From Sulfuricurvum sp. (GTDB taxonomy: Bacteria > Campylobacterota > Campylobacteria > Campylobacterales > Sulfurimonadaceae), in contig NZ_JALNYS010000001.1 of the NCBI RefSeq assembly GCF_023229695.1, positions 124,001-188,000 of the forward strand: DNA of 64,000 bases. The letters run 5' to 3'. The stretch's first letter is position 1. Every line of letters begins with the position of its first letter. The notes below the pieces were generated by a model that worked only from the letters and a program-made list of their open reading frames with translations, made no database searches and had not been told where the DNA came from. The position numbers and the translations under genes are program-made. Below are positions 24,931 through 34,241 of the stretch, piece after piece.

Positions 24931-26967
24931 GTGAGTAAAGTCTATTTCTCCACATGGCGGGGTGAGCTGATTAATAATATCGGCAAAAACGATGATGCAT
25001 GGGAAAGCTCTGCATACAACCTGCCTGTGGAATACGATCAGTATGCCCATTCCAAAGCATTTATCGGCTGGGACGGTGTGGCACTGTTTAACCCGGATGT
25101 CGACGTAGTACGTCTTGCTACCGAATATGCAGCACAATATCAGGTCTATTCGGAAGCGTGCGGTCGATGTGCACCGGGACGATGGGGAGGGCGTATTTTG
25201 TATGATCTCTTGGATAAGATTGCCCGTGGAGAAGGAACTGTATCGGATATGGAACATCTTAAAGAAGTTTCGAAAACGATGCAGGTAACCTCAAAATGTG
25301 AGATCGGAAAAACAGTTCCTAATCCGTTATTGGATTTGATGGACCATTTTGAAGCGGAATTTTTGGCATGTATTCATGAACAAAAAGCGTCCAAGCATTA
25401 TCATCTCGAAGATACGACCTATATTGCCAAAATTACGGCTCCGTGTATGGATGCATGTCCTGCGCATGTCGATATCCCGGCCTACATCGAGGGGGTTCGC
25501 GATTTACGTTTTGATGACTCTTTGATGGCGACCCGTCAAACGATGCCGCTGGCGCATACGTGCGGGCGTGTTTGCCCCCACCCGTGCGAGAGCGAATGCC
25601 GCCGTACGAACCTCGATGAGCCGATTTCCATTATGGAGCTCAAACGTCTGGGTGCCGATTATGAAACCGATCACGGATTCGGATTTTTTCATCCAATGGA
25701 GAAAAAACCGGCTATCGGTAAAAAAGTGGCTGTTATCGGAGCCGGTCCTGCGGGACTCACCGGAGCCTACTATATGGCGCTGGACGGAATAGATGTCGAC
25801 GTCTATGAAGAGCTTCCGGTTCTTGGCGGAGAGGTGGCGGTAGGTGTTCCCGAATACCGAATGCCGATCGACAAGTACAATCAGGATATTGAGTCGGTTC
25901 GCGATTTGGGGGTAAATTTCATTACCAACACACGTGTTACTGCCGATATGATGCGTCAGTTTGAGTCAGATTATGATGCGGTACTGGTTGCAACCGGAAC
26001 CCGCATCTCGAAAAAAGTCTATTGTGAAAATGAACGTCCGGCGATTCAAGGGTATTGGGGAGCGATCGATTTTCTCGATAAGGTTAACTTGGAAGTGAAA
26101 TATGGCATTATGGTACCGGAAGAGGATCAGAAAAAACATATGCTTTTGAATAACTTTGTCGATTTAACCGGAAAAACGGTAGTTTGTGTCGGAGGAGGAT
26201 TTACGTCGATGGACGTTGTCCGTTGTTCCATTCGCGCCAATGCGGCAAAAGTTATTATGATCTACCGACGGGATGAAAAGACGATCATAAACAATACGAC
26301 GTACGAAGAGTATCATGAAGCGGTCGAAGAGGGCGTTGAGTTTATTTTTCACTCGGCCGTTGCCGAGATGAAAGATGAAAATGATCTCCTTAAATCGTTG
26401 ATTATTGATCGTTTTGAATTGGTTCCCGATCCAAAGGGAGGACGTCCGACCCTTGAAAAAATCGAGGGGGCATCCTTTGAAATCGAATGCGATTACCTGA
26501 TTCCGGCCGTGTCACAAAGTGCCGATTTGAAGCTGATCCCCGAAGAGTGGGAGATAGAACGAACTTCATGGGCAACGATCAAAACAAACGGCAAAGATTA
26601 CATGACGTCACGCAAAGGGATCTTTGCGGCAGGTGACTGTGAATACGGCCCGATGACGATCGTCAATGCCGTTGGTCAGGCCAAACGTGCCGCATCGGTT
26701 ATGAGCCGTTACGTCCAAACCGGCGAGATTTCGTTGACAAACGACGAGATCATGGAAGATCATCTGCGTAAACTTAAAGTTTATAATAAAAAAGAGAAAA
26801 TTACGGGATGGCTTCCGGGATTGCCGCGCCAGCACAGTGAAGTTCTCACAGTAGAGGAGCGGCGTGACAACAACAAAGAGGTCAAATACGGCTTTACACA
26901 AGAAGAAGCAATTGCTGAAGCAGAACGATGCATGCGATGTTACTACATCGCCATGGTCGCACACTAG
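24931..26967 (+). CDS. NuoF-remnant/GltD-like flavoprotein, probable complex I electron-input subunit
   Basis: The 678-residue protein is a fusion. Residues about 45-155 match the C-terminal iron-sulfur part of NuoF: SEACGRCAPGR, then IARGEGT and KCEIG. The third cluster Cys of the canonical CGxCxPC is Gly here. The NuoF NADH/FMN-binding half is missing. The rest is a GltD-like oxidoreductase with cysteine-rich CMDACPAHVDIPAYI and CGRVCPHPCESEC, FAD motif VIGAGPAGL, and a second nucleotide motif VGGGFTSMD with IYRRDE suggesting NADPH. It sits in the nuoF position. NADPH or another donor is therefore a plausible electron source. Confidence 0.8.
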   Translation: MSKVYFSTWRGELINNIGKNDDAWESSAYNLPVEYDQYAHSKAFIGWDGVALFNPDVDVVRLATEYAAQYQVYSEACGRCAPGRWGGRILYDLLDKIARGEGTVSDMEHLKEVSKTMQVTSKCEIGKTVPNPLLDLMDHFEAEFLACIHEQKASKHYHLEDTTYIAKITAPCMDACPAHVDIPAYIEGVRDLRFDDSLMATRQTMPLAHTCGRVCPHPCESECRRTNLDEPISIMELKRLGADYETDHGFGFFHPMEKKPAIGKKVAVIGAGPAGLTGAYYMALDGIDVDVYEELPVLGGEVAVGVPEYRMPIDKYNQDIESVRDLGVNFITNTRVTADMMRQFESDYDAVLVATGTRISKKVYCENERPAIQGYWGAIDFLDKVNLEVKYGIMVPEEDQKKHMLLNNFVDLTGKTVVCVGGGFTSMDVVRCSIRANAAKVIMIYRRDEKTIINNTTYEEYHEAVEEGVEFIFHSAVAEMKDENDLLKSLIIDRFELVPDPKGGRPTLEKIEGASFEIECDYLIPAVSQSADLKLIPEEWEIERTSWATIKTNGKDYMTSRKGIFAAGDCEYGPMTIVNAVGQAKRAASVMSRYVQTGEISLTNDEIMEDHLRKLKVYNKKEKITGWLPGLPRQHSEVLTVEERRDNNKEVKYGFTQEEAIAEAERCMRCYYIAMVAH

Positions 26968-26976
26968 GGGGGGCGG

Positions 26977-29226
26977 ATGATTAACTTTACGATCAATAAC
27001 CAACCGGTAACTGCCCAAAAGGGTGAGACAATTCTTCAAGCCGCACGTAAAGCGGGATTTTATATCCCGACGATGTGTTATATTGAAAAAACAAATCCGT
27101 GTGCCTCATGCCGACTCTGTGTTGTAGAGACGGACAAGGTGGATGGCCTTATTCTCAGCTGTCAAACACCTCCGACCGAAGGACTTGGGGTCACGATTGA
27201 CTCGTCACGTCTTCAAGCGGAACGGTCCAATATCATGCGAATGTACGATGTAAACCATCCGTTAGAGTGCGGTGTGTGCGACAAATCGGGCGAATGCGAT
27301 CTTCAAAACAAAACACTGGAATTCGGTGTCTCATCGCAGCATTTCAGTGCGAAAGACCAGCACCGTACGATTGAGCACTGGGGATTGATCAATTATGATC
27401 CCGCATTGTGTATTCTGTGTGAAAAATGTGTCCACGTTTGCAATGAAATTATCGGTGATGATGCGATTACATTGCAGTTTGGGGGATACAAATCGACTGT
27501 TATCCCAAAAAACAGCGAGAAATTGGATTGTACGTTTTGCGGTGAATGCATAGCGGTTTGCCCTGTCGGCGCGCTGGTAAGTTCAAACTTTCAATACAGC
27601 GCAAACGCATGGGAGTTAAAGCAGATTCCGGCAACCTGTGCTCACTGCTCTGCAGGGTGTTCTTTGACGTATGAAGTTAAACATACGGGTGTTGCAGGCG
27701 GTGAAAACGAGAGAATTTATCGTGTAACCAACCATTTTGAATACACAACACTGTGCGGTGCCGGACGTTTCGGATTTGATTTTGCGATTCAGGCGGATAA
27801 AGACGAAGCAGAATTTGCCCGGGCAGTTGATGCCATTCGTAATGCCAAAGCAATCCGTTTTAGTTCGCTGATCACCAATGAGGAAGCGCTGATTTTGCAA
27901 CGCCTCAAAGAGAAGTTCGGTCTAAAATTGTATAATGAAGAGGCACGTGCTTATCAACGTTTTGTCCGTGCCTACAGTTCGATCAGCGGAAAGAAAGCAT
28001 TTGGCGGGACCTTGGACGCTATTTCTCAAAGTGATGCCATTATTATGTTTGGAAGCCGTATTGCAACGGACAACCCGGCCGTGCGTTATGCGATGACAAC
28101 AGCTGCCCGCCATAACGGGGCGAAGGTTACGTACATGCATCCGATGGAAGATACCCTGTTGCAGAATGTCGTTACCCAGTTTGTGAAATACGAAGTGGGG
28201 ACCGAAGAGGGTGTCATGGCGATGTTGGCCAAAACCCTTCTTCAAGAGTGTGAATTGTCCGATGAGATCCGTCCGTTTTTTGAGGAGCTGGACGAAGGGT
28301 ACCTGTGCGCCGAAACCAATGTCGGAGACGAAGAGTTTGAGCGATTGAGCCGTTCGCTTCGCCGTGCGAAACGTAAAACGCTGATCATCGGTTCTGACTT
28401 GCTCAACCATCCGAGAGCTGAAAACATTGCCCGTATGGCCGCATTGATTGAAAGCATCACCGACTTTACCCTCGTAATTGTCCCTTCGCAGGTGAATACG
28501 ATCGGAGTATCGCTTATTTGTGATCTTGATGAAGAGAATGAAAGCGAGAATGTCGTCGGTTACAATGGCGCGGGTGATTATGTTATGGGATCCATCGGTG
28601 ACGTCAACCTCCCTTTACCGGCGCTGAACCAGCAGGAAGGGACATTCGTCAGTATCAATCATCAGCTATTACCTACCAATGTCGCACTCTCTTTTAAAGG
28701 GGCTACCCTTAATGATTTGGCATCCGCCGTTGGAGTAGCGGAACGCTATACGATTGATTACACAGCGAAATTGCCGGTTTCTGAAGGGTTTAAGGGATAT
28801 CCGTTCGATGATTTGGGTAACTTTTATTCATCGCTGGGTGAAGATACCCGAGGGTATACGCTTGATAACGTCGAAGTAGAAATGGATGGAAGACTAGAAG
28901 ATATCGAGGATCTTCCCGAATTCAACGGGACGGTAGCGTATCGCTGTAATCCGGTTAATCAGTTTAACGGCTACACGGCACAAACCTCTCAGCTCGAAAG
29001 AGACGAAACCCTTCGCGGCTCGGCGCAATTTGCGTCTGCGGCGCGAATCGCAGACGGGGAGAAAGTCCGGATTGAGTCATCGGGCCAGATTGAAGAACGA
29101 ATTTTTCTCCTTGATGGAACGTTGAAAGGGACCATCGCACTGATTCCGACGTACGATAGAACTTTTGGTGAGGTGAATCGGAGATATCGCTTTGAAAAAG
29201 TGAAAATTACAAGGATGGGGAGTTAA
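26977..29226 (+). CDS. nuoG: Complex I subunit NuoG, first copy
   Basis: The 749-residue iron-sulfur subunit has the N-terminal [2Fe-2S] set (CYIEKTNPCASCRLC, then SCQTPP), the His-Cys3 motif HPLECGVCDKSGEC, and two ferredoxin-type motifs (CILCEKCVHVC and CTFCGECIAVCP). It also has a further cluster-type motif, CAHCSAGC with a later LCGAGRFG, like the extra N7 site. The C-terminal half is molybdopterin-oxidoreductase-like without obvious cofactor ligands. A second NuoG gene follows directly. Confidence 0.92.
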   Translation: MINFTINNQPVTAQKGETILQAARKAGFYIPTMCYIEKTNPCASCRLCVVETDKVDGLILSCQTPPTEGLGVTIDSSRLQAERSNIMRMYDVNHPLECGVCDKSGECDLQNKTLEFGVSSQHFSAKDQHRTIEHWGLINYDPALCILCEKCVHVCNEIIGDDAITLQFGGYKSTVIPKNSEKLDCTFCGECIAVCPVGALVSSNFQYSANAWELKQIPATCAHCSAGCSLTYEVKHTGVAGGENERIYRVTNHFEYTTLCGAGRFGFDFAIQADKDEAEFARAVDAIRNAKAIRFSSLITNEEALILQRLKEKFGLKLYNEEARAYQRFVRAYSSISGKKAFGGTLDAISQSDAIIMFGSRIATDNPAVRYAMTTAARHNGAKVTYMHPMEDTLLQNVVTQFVKYEVGTEEGVMAMLAKTLLQECELSDEIRPFFEELDEGYLCAETNVGDEEFERLSRSLRRAKRKTLIIGSDLLNHPRAENIARMAALIESITDFTLVIVPSQVNTIGVSLICDLDEENESENVVGYNGAGDYVMGSIGDVNLPLPALNQQEGTFVSINHQLLPTNVALSFKGATLNDLASAVGVAERYTIDYTAKLPVSEGFKGYPFDDLGNFYSSLGEDTRGYTLDNVEVEMDGRLEDIEDLPEFNGTVAYRCNPVNQFNGYTAQTSQLERDETLRGSAQFASAARIADGEKVRIESSGQIEERIFLLDGTLKGTIALIPTYDRTFGEVNRRYRFEKVKITRMGS

Positions 29227-29229
29227 ATC

Positions 29230-31716
29230 ATGAATGAAATCACGATTACGATAGATGGCCGCTCTGTCCAAACGCGAGAAGGTGAGTATATTCTTAATGC
29301 AGCTCGGGAAAACGGAATTTTTATTCCTGCGATTTGTTATTTAACACGCTGTTCTCCGACGTTGGCTTGCCGTATCTGTTTGGTTGAAGCGGATGGAAAA
29401 CAGGTGTATGCGTGTAATGCAAAGTCGAAAGAGGGGATGAATATTGTCACATCTACCCCGACGATTGAAGCGGAAAAACGGGCAATTATGGAAGTCTACG
29501 ACGTGAACCATCCTCTGGAGTGCGGTGTTTGCGACCAATCGGGCGAATGTGAACTTCAAAATTATACGTTGGAAATCGGCGTTGATTCCCAAACCTATTC
29601 GATTCCGGATACGTACAAGCCCGCACAGGAGTGGGGACTGATCCATTATGATCCGGCATTGTGTATTATGTGCGAACGGTGCGTGACGGTGTGTAAAGAC
29701 ATGATCGGTGACGGAGCGCTTAAAACGGTTCCGCGCGGCGGTGATGCGATTGAGGCAACCTTTAAAGAGTCGATGCCTAAAGATGCCTATGCGATGTGGA
29801 ACAAACTGAACAAATCGCTGATCGGACCAAACGGAGGAGATACGCTCGATTGTACCAATTGCGGTGAATGTACTGCGGTTTGTCCGGTAGGGGCCCTTGT
29901 AAGCAGCGATTTTCAATATACCTCCAACGCGTGGGAACACACCCAAATCCCTGCGACATGTGCCCACTGCAGCGCCGGATGCCAGCTGAGCTACGATGTC
30001 AAACATACAAGCATCTCCCATCCGGAGGATAAAATTTATCGCGTCAAAAACGAGTGGAACTATGTCTCATTGTGCGGAGCAGGGCGTTATGGGTATGATT
30101 TTGAAAATCGCGGTGTAACCAAAGATGAAACTGCATTTGCTGCTGCAATAGCTGCATTCAAAAAAGCCGATACGATTGCATTTACCTCGTCCATTACGAA
30201 TGAAGAAGCATTGATTCTTCAGCGCTTGAAAGAGAAATCGGGTTACCGTCTCATTAACGAAGAGGCTCGTGCGTTTAAAAACTTTTTGAGCCATTACAGT
30301 GAAATCAGCGGCACCTCTCTTTATGGCGGAAATTTGAAAGAGGTACATGAAAGCGATTTCGTCGTATCCATCGGAAGTGCTCTTAAAACCGATAATCCGA
30401 ATGCCCGTTTTGCAATGAATAATGCCCTTTCAATGAATAAAGGGGCGGGATTGTATTTTCATCCCATTAATGATCCGGTCATCGCCGATATGTCTAAAAA
30501 CGTGACACAGATTAACCATGTACCGATGATGGAAGAGGCAGCTCTTTATTTAATCCTTGACCTTTTCGGAGATAAAGGGGCAATGCCGTCTGCAGTATCC
30601 GAATATCTCTCCGGTTTTCATTCAACCAAAACCGTTACGGTAGAAGAGACGGTTGACGAAAAAGTGACCGAAACGGTTGTGAAAAAAGTGCTCAACGAAG
30701 AGACTGGCATTGAAGAAGAGGTCAGCGAACAGGTGACCAAAACGGTGAAGAAAAAAGTTGCCAAAGAGGTTGAAGTGGATGAAAACCGCTTGCTCGATCT
30801 GGTGAGCGCACCGGCAAAATTCAGTGAAACACTAACCAAATATTTAGCCAAAAAAGAGCACTTTTCCTTAATGGTCGGTCCCGATTTGTATACCCATCCG
30901 AATGCACGTAACTGTGCCCGTCTGGTGGCGTTAATCGAAAAATATACGCCGTTTAGCGTAACCATGATCCCAAATCTCGTCAATACGCTGGGGGTTGCCC
31001 TTATCTGCGATTTGGATGAAAAAGGGGGAGACTATACCATCGGATACAATACGAAAGGTGACTTCACCCTCAGTGCGTTAGGAGATGGCGATTTGGATAT
31101 GCCGGCTCTGAATCAGCAGGAGGGGACGTTTACGAGTATCGATAAACGGGTCAATCCGACCAATGCGGCAGTGGCGTTTGGGGGATATGAGCTGAACGAT
31201 ATCGCCAATAGACTGGGGCTGCAGGCAAAATTGACGGTTGATTATACGTCGCAGCTTCCGGAAAATGCCGGGTATGTTTCCGTTGAGTTTGATGGTTTGC
31301 CCAATTATTATACGAATGGGGGAGAAGAGGTACGCGGATATCTTCTAAACGTCCAATCCTATGCGTGTAATGGTGATGAAAGTGTTATAATCATTGATGA
31401 GTCTAAAAGAATGGACAACGACGTTGTTTATCTCGCCAATCCTGTGCTGCAATTCACCCCTTTTACCGCTAAAGCGCATCAGCTTGATAGCAAAGGGGGG
31501 ATATATGTTTCACAAAACTATTGTGATGCAAAAGGGCTGCAAAACAAAGATCAAGTTCGTATCAGCAGTGCAAAAGGGGAACTTGTGACAACGATTATCG
31601 TAGATGGCAAGATTAATGGATTAATACCCTATCTTCCGACATTCGATACTAATATCAACTTTGAGTCATTGTGTGAGCGTTATCGTTTCACGAGTGTATC
31701 AATTCAAAAGGTGTAA
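29230..31716 (+). CDS. nuoG: Complex I subunit NuoG, second copy with charged insertion
   Basis: This 828-residue paralogue starts three bases after the first NuoG. It keeps the same cluster motifs: CYLTRCSPTLACRIC, HPLECGVCDQSGEC, CIMCERCVTVC, CTNCGECTAVCP and CAHCSAGC with LCGAGRYG. It differs by an extra loop between the two ferredoxin motifs and by about 60 highly charged residues near 460-520 with repeated VTETVVKK/VTKTVKKK-like units. Divergence throughout shows it is an old duplication. Whether both are in one complex or in alternative complexes is unknown. Confidence 0.9.
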   Translation: MNEITITIDGRSVQTREGEYILNAARENGIFIPAICYLTRCSPTLACRICLVEADGKQVYACNAKSKEGMNIVTSTPTIEAEKRAIMEVYDVNHPLECGVCDQSGECELQNYTLEIGVDSQTYSIPDTYKPAQEWGLIHYDPALCIMCERCVTVCKDMIGDGALKTVPRGGDAIEATFKESMPKDAYAMWNKLNKSLIGPNGGDTLDCTNCGECTAVCPVGALVSSDFQYTSNAWEHTQIPATCAHCSAGCQLSYDVKHTSISHPEDKIYRVKNEWNYVSLCGAGRYGYDFENRGVTKDETAFAAAIAAFKKADTIAFTSSITNEEALILQRLKEKSGYRLINEEARAFKNFLSHYSEISGTSLYGGNLKEVHESDFVVSIGSALKTDNPNARFAMNNALSMNKGAGLYFHPINDPVIADMSKNVTQINHVPMMEEAALYLILDLFGDKGAMPSAVSEYLSGFHSTKTVTVEETVDEKVTETVVKKVLNEETGIEEEVSEQVTKTVKKKVAKEVEVDENRLLDLVSAPAKFSETLTKYLAKKEHFSLMVGPDLYTHPNARNCARLVALIEKYTPFSVTMIPNLVNTLGVALICDLDEKGGDYTIGYNTKGDFTLSALGDGDLDMPALNQQEGTFTSIDKRVNPTNAAVAFGGYELNDIANRLGLQAKLTVDYTSQLPENAGYVSVEFDGLPNYYTNGGEEVRGYLLNVQSYACNGDESVIIIDESKRMDNDVVYLANPVLQFTPFTAKAHQLDSKGGIYVSQNYCDAKGLQNKDQVRISSAKGELVTTIIVDGKINGLIPYLPTFDTNINFESLCERYRFTSVSIQKV

Positions 31717-31718
31717 GC

Positions 31719-32708
31719 ATGGATATGGCATTTGTTATCGAGACGATTATTAAAATCGTTGTTATCTTATTGGTTTTCTCGGCGCTTGCGGGCTTGGGTA
31801 CTTATTTTGAGCGGAAGGTGCTCGCATTTATGCAACGCCGGCTGGGACCGATGCATGTCGGCCCTTTTGGATTGCTTCAAGTAGCGGCGGACGGGATCAA
31901 GCTCTTTACCAAAGAGGATATTATCCCCCAAAACGTCGTTAAACCGATTTTTAAAATTGCTCCCGTTATAACGGCGGCAACCGCATTTATGGCAGCGGCG
32001 GCTATCCCTTTTTGGCCGCAATTTACCGTAATGGGGTATACCGTCCATCCGATCGTTGCGGATATCAATGTCGGGATTCTTTACGTACTCGGGGTAATGG
32101 CGATCGGACTTTATGGACCGCTTCTTGGGGGGATGGCATCGGCCAATAAATGGTCGCTGATCTCTGCAGCGAGAAGTGCGGCTATTTTTATCTCCTATGA
32201 AGTTGTCACCGGTCTTTCCCTTTTGGCACCGCTTATGATGGTTGGATCCCTCTCCTTGGTGGATATTAACAATTACCAAACCGGCGGGATAACCCACTGG
32301 ATCGTTTGGTCCCAACCGGTAGCGTTTATTCTGTTCTGGATTGCTGCATTTGCTGAGACCGGGCGTACTCCGTTTCACCTCGTTGCGAATGATCATGAAA
32401 TCATTGACGGTTTCGGTACGGAGTATTCGGGTATGCGCTGGGGACTCTTCTTTATCGGTGAATATGCCAATATGTTCTTCATTTCGTTTGTCATTGCAAT
32501 CGTTTTCTTGGGCGGATTTGGTGACGGTACGATTGCGGGGGCTTTTCAACTTCTCCTGAAAGTAGCGTTTTTCTTTTTCTTTTTCCTCTGGACACGTGCC
32601 GCATGGCCGGATGTGCGACCTGACCAGTTGATGTGGTTGTGTTGGAAAGTTTTAATGCCGATTGCGGTAGTCAATGTCGTTGTTACCGGCATTGTGATGA
32701 TGTTCTAA
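31719..32708 (+). CDS. nuoH: Complex I subunit NuoH
   Basis: This membrane subunit forms part of the quinone chamber. The 329-residue protein has about eight membrane helices and the family motifs ERKVLAFMQRRLGPMHVG, GPLLGG and AETGRTPFHL. It lies two bases after the second nuoG. Nothing is unusual. Confidence 0.96.
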   Translation: MDMAFVIETIIKIVVILLVFSALAGLGTYFERKVLAFMQRRLGPMHVGPFGLLQVAADGIKLFTKEDIIPQNVVKPIFKIAPVITAATAFMAAAAIPFWPQFTVMGYTVHPIVADINVGILYVLGVMAIGLYGPLLGGMASANKWSLISAARSAAIFISYEVVTGLSLLAPLMMVGSLSLVDINNYQTGGITHWIVWSQPVAFILFWIAAFAETGRTPFHLVANDHEIIDGFGTEYSGMRWGLFFIGEYANMFFISFVIAIVFLGGFGDGTIAGAFQLLLKVAFFFFFFLWTRAAWPDVRPDQLMWLCWKVLMPIAVVNVVVTGIVMMF

Positions 32709-32718
32709 GGAGGGATTG

Positions 32719-33339
32719 ATGCATTTAGAACCGTTTGAAGACCGTAATGTTGCGCCAGAGCGTGCGTATTACTATGTCGATATTGAAAATTATCCTGTAA
32801 CCGGATGGGATAAATTTAAACAAGTTGTTAAGCGTACGTTTAGAGGGGAATTGTTTGTCGGTTTATGGGTAGTACTCCGCGAAATGATTAAATTTGATAT
32901 TCATACGGTCCAATATCCAAAAGAAAAATTGCCGATCGGTCCGCGTTATCGTGCCGTACACAAACTGTTGCGTTTGTGGGAATCCGGATATGAGCGCTGC
33001 ATCGGATGCGGATTATGCGAAAAAATCTGTATCTCCGATTGTATTCGAATGGATACGCGTATTGATGAAAACAGCCGGAAAGAAGTGACCGAATACAGTA
33101 TCAATTTAGGGCGTTGTATTTTTTGCGGATATTGTGCCGAAGTGTGTCCGGAATTGGCGATTGTTCACGGGCAGCGTTATGAAAACGGTTCAGAGCAGCG
33201 GGCCCATTTTGTTATCAAAGACGATATGCTTACCCCTCTCGATCTGCTTAAATCAGGTCAGCAAGCCGAGTACCCGGGCTTTGGTGCGATTACCCCACAT
33301 GAGGACGAGCGCGTACAAAAAACGCCGCTTGCCTATTAA
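32719..33339 (+). CDS. nuoI: Complex I subunit NuoI
   Basis: This peripheral-arm subunit carries clusters N6a and N6b. The 206-residue protein has two ferredoxin motifs, CIGCGLCEKICISDC and CIFCGYCAEVCPE. AAGGAGG five to six bases before ATG 32719 fixes the start, three bases after an in-frame TTG. The N-terminal 60 residues are longer than in minimal NuoI. Confidence 0.96.
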   Translation: MHLEPFEDRNVAPERAYYYVDIENYPVTGWDKFKQVVKRTFRGELFVGLWVVLREMIKFDIHTVQYPKEKLPIGPRYRAVHKLLRLWESGYERCIGCGLCEKICISDCIRMDTRIDENSRKEVTEYSINLGRCIFCGYCAEVCPELAIVHGQRYENGSEQRAHFVIKDDMLTPLDLLKSGQQAEYPGFGAITPHEDERVQKTPLAY

Positions 33340-33348
33340 GGAGCTTGA

Positions 33349-33933
33349 ATGTTTGAAGCAATTGCTTTTTATCTGTTTGCGGTATTGACGATTGCAATGT
33401 TTACCATCACGGTAATGACATCGCAGGCGTTGTACGCATTGACGGCTATGGCGGCAGGGATGATTTTTATCTCTGCATTTTTCTTTATACTGGGTGCGGA
33501 TTTTCTTGGAGCGATTCAGATCATCGTCTATACCGGTGCAGTGATGGCTTTGTATGCATTTGGAATGATGTTCTTTGATACAACACGCAATGTTGTTGAA
33601 AAACAGACGAATCCTCGTATTGTTTTCGTACTCGGAGTATTGGCAGCGGTAATGGTAGTCGCTATTTTTGTTGCGCCGATTGTTTCGGATAATATTGAAG
33701 CGCTCTATCCAATCAATTCACAAGTTGGAAATACGCAAGCTGTGGGGATGGTTCTTTTCACTAAATACCTTGTTCCGTTTGAAGTTGCGGCCGTAATGCT
33801 TCTTGTCGCTATGATCGGGGGGATTGTCCTGGCCGGTAAAAAAATGGACCGATCGCTGACGCTGATGGCGGAAGAAGAGATCGCCATGATTCATGCATCG
33901 AATGAGAGACATCCAGAGAAGGGGGAACACTAA
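33349..33933 (+). CDS. nuoJ: Complex I subunit NuoJ
   Basis: The 194-residue membrane subunit has five predicted helices, with the conserved FLGAIQIIVYTGAVMALYAFG segment (shown shortened: FLGAIQIIVYTGAVM). The stop shares one base with the nuoK start. Nothing is unusual. Confidence 0.95.
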   Translation: MFEAIAFYLFAVLTIAMFTITVMTSQALYALTAMAAGMIFISAFFFILGADFLGAIQIIVYTGAVMALYAFGMMFFDTTRNVVEKQTNPRIVFVLGVLAAVMVVAIFVAPIVSDNIEALYPINSQVGNTQAVGMVLFTKYLVPFEVAAVMLLVAMIGGIVLAGKKMDRSLTLMAEEEIAMIHASNERHPEKGEH

Positions 33934-34238
33934 TGGAAATTACACTGACCCATTATCTTGTATTATCGACAATACTGTTTGCAATTGGTCTTGTCGGGAT
34001 TATGCGCCGTAAAAATTTGTTAATGCTATTTTTTGCAACAGAGATTTTACTTAACGCAACCAATATCGGGTTTGCGGCAATATCGCATTATTTAGGAGAC
34101 TTGAGCGGCCAGATGTTTGCATTTTTTATTATTGCAATTGCAGCGTCCGAAGTGGCGATTGGTTTAGGTCTTCTCATCGTATGGTATAAACGTACCGGCA
34201 AGATCGATCTTGATCTTATGACATCAATGAGAGGGTAG
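33933..34238 (+). CDS. nuoK: Complex I subunit NuoK
   Basis: The 101-residue protein has three membrane helices and the buried Glu residues in ATEILLNATNIGF and AASEVAIGLGL that take part in proton pumping. The length and motifs are those of the family. It overlaps nuoJ by one base. Confidence 0.96.
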   Translation: MEITLTHYLVLSTILFAIGLVGIMRRKNLLMLFFATEILLNATNIGFAAISHYLGDLSGQMFAFFIIAIAASEVAIGLGLLIVWYKRTGKIDLDLMTSMRG

Positions 34239-34241
34239 GCT

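Noticed and set aside
26977..31716. NuoG duplication as an assembly artefact
   Set aside because: The two copies differ throughout in sequence and length, so this is not a repeated read block.
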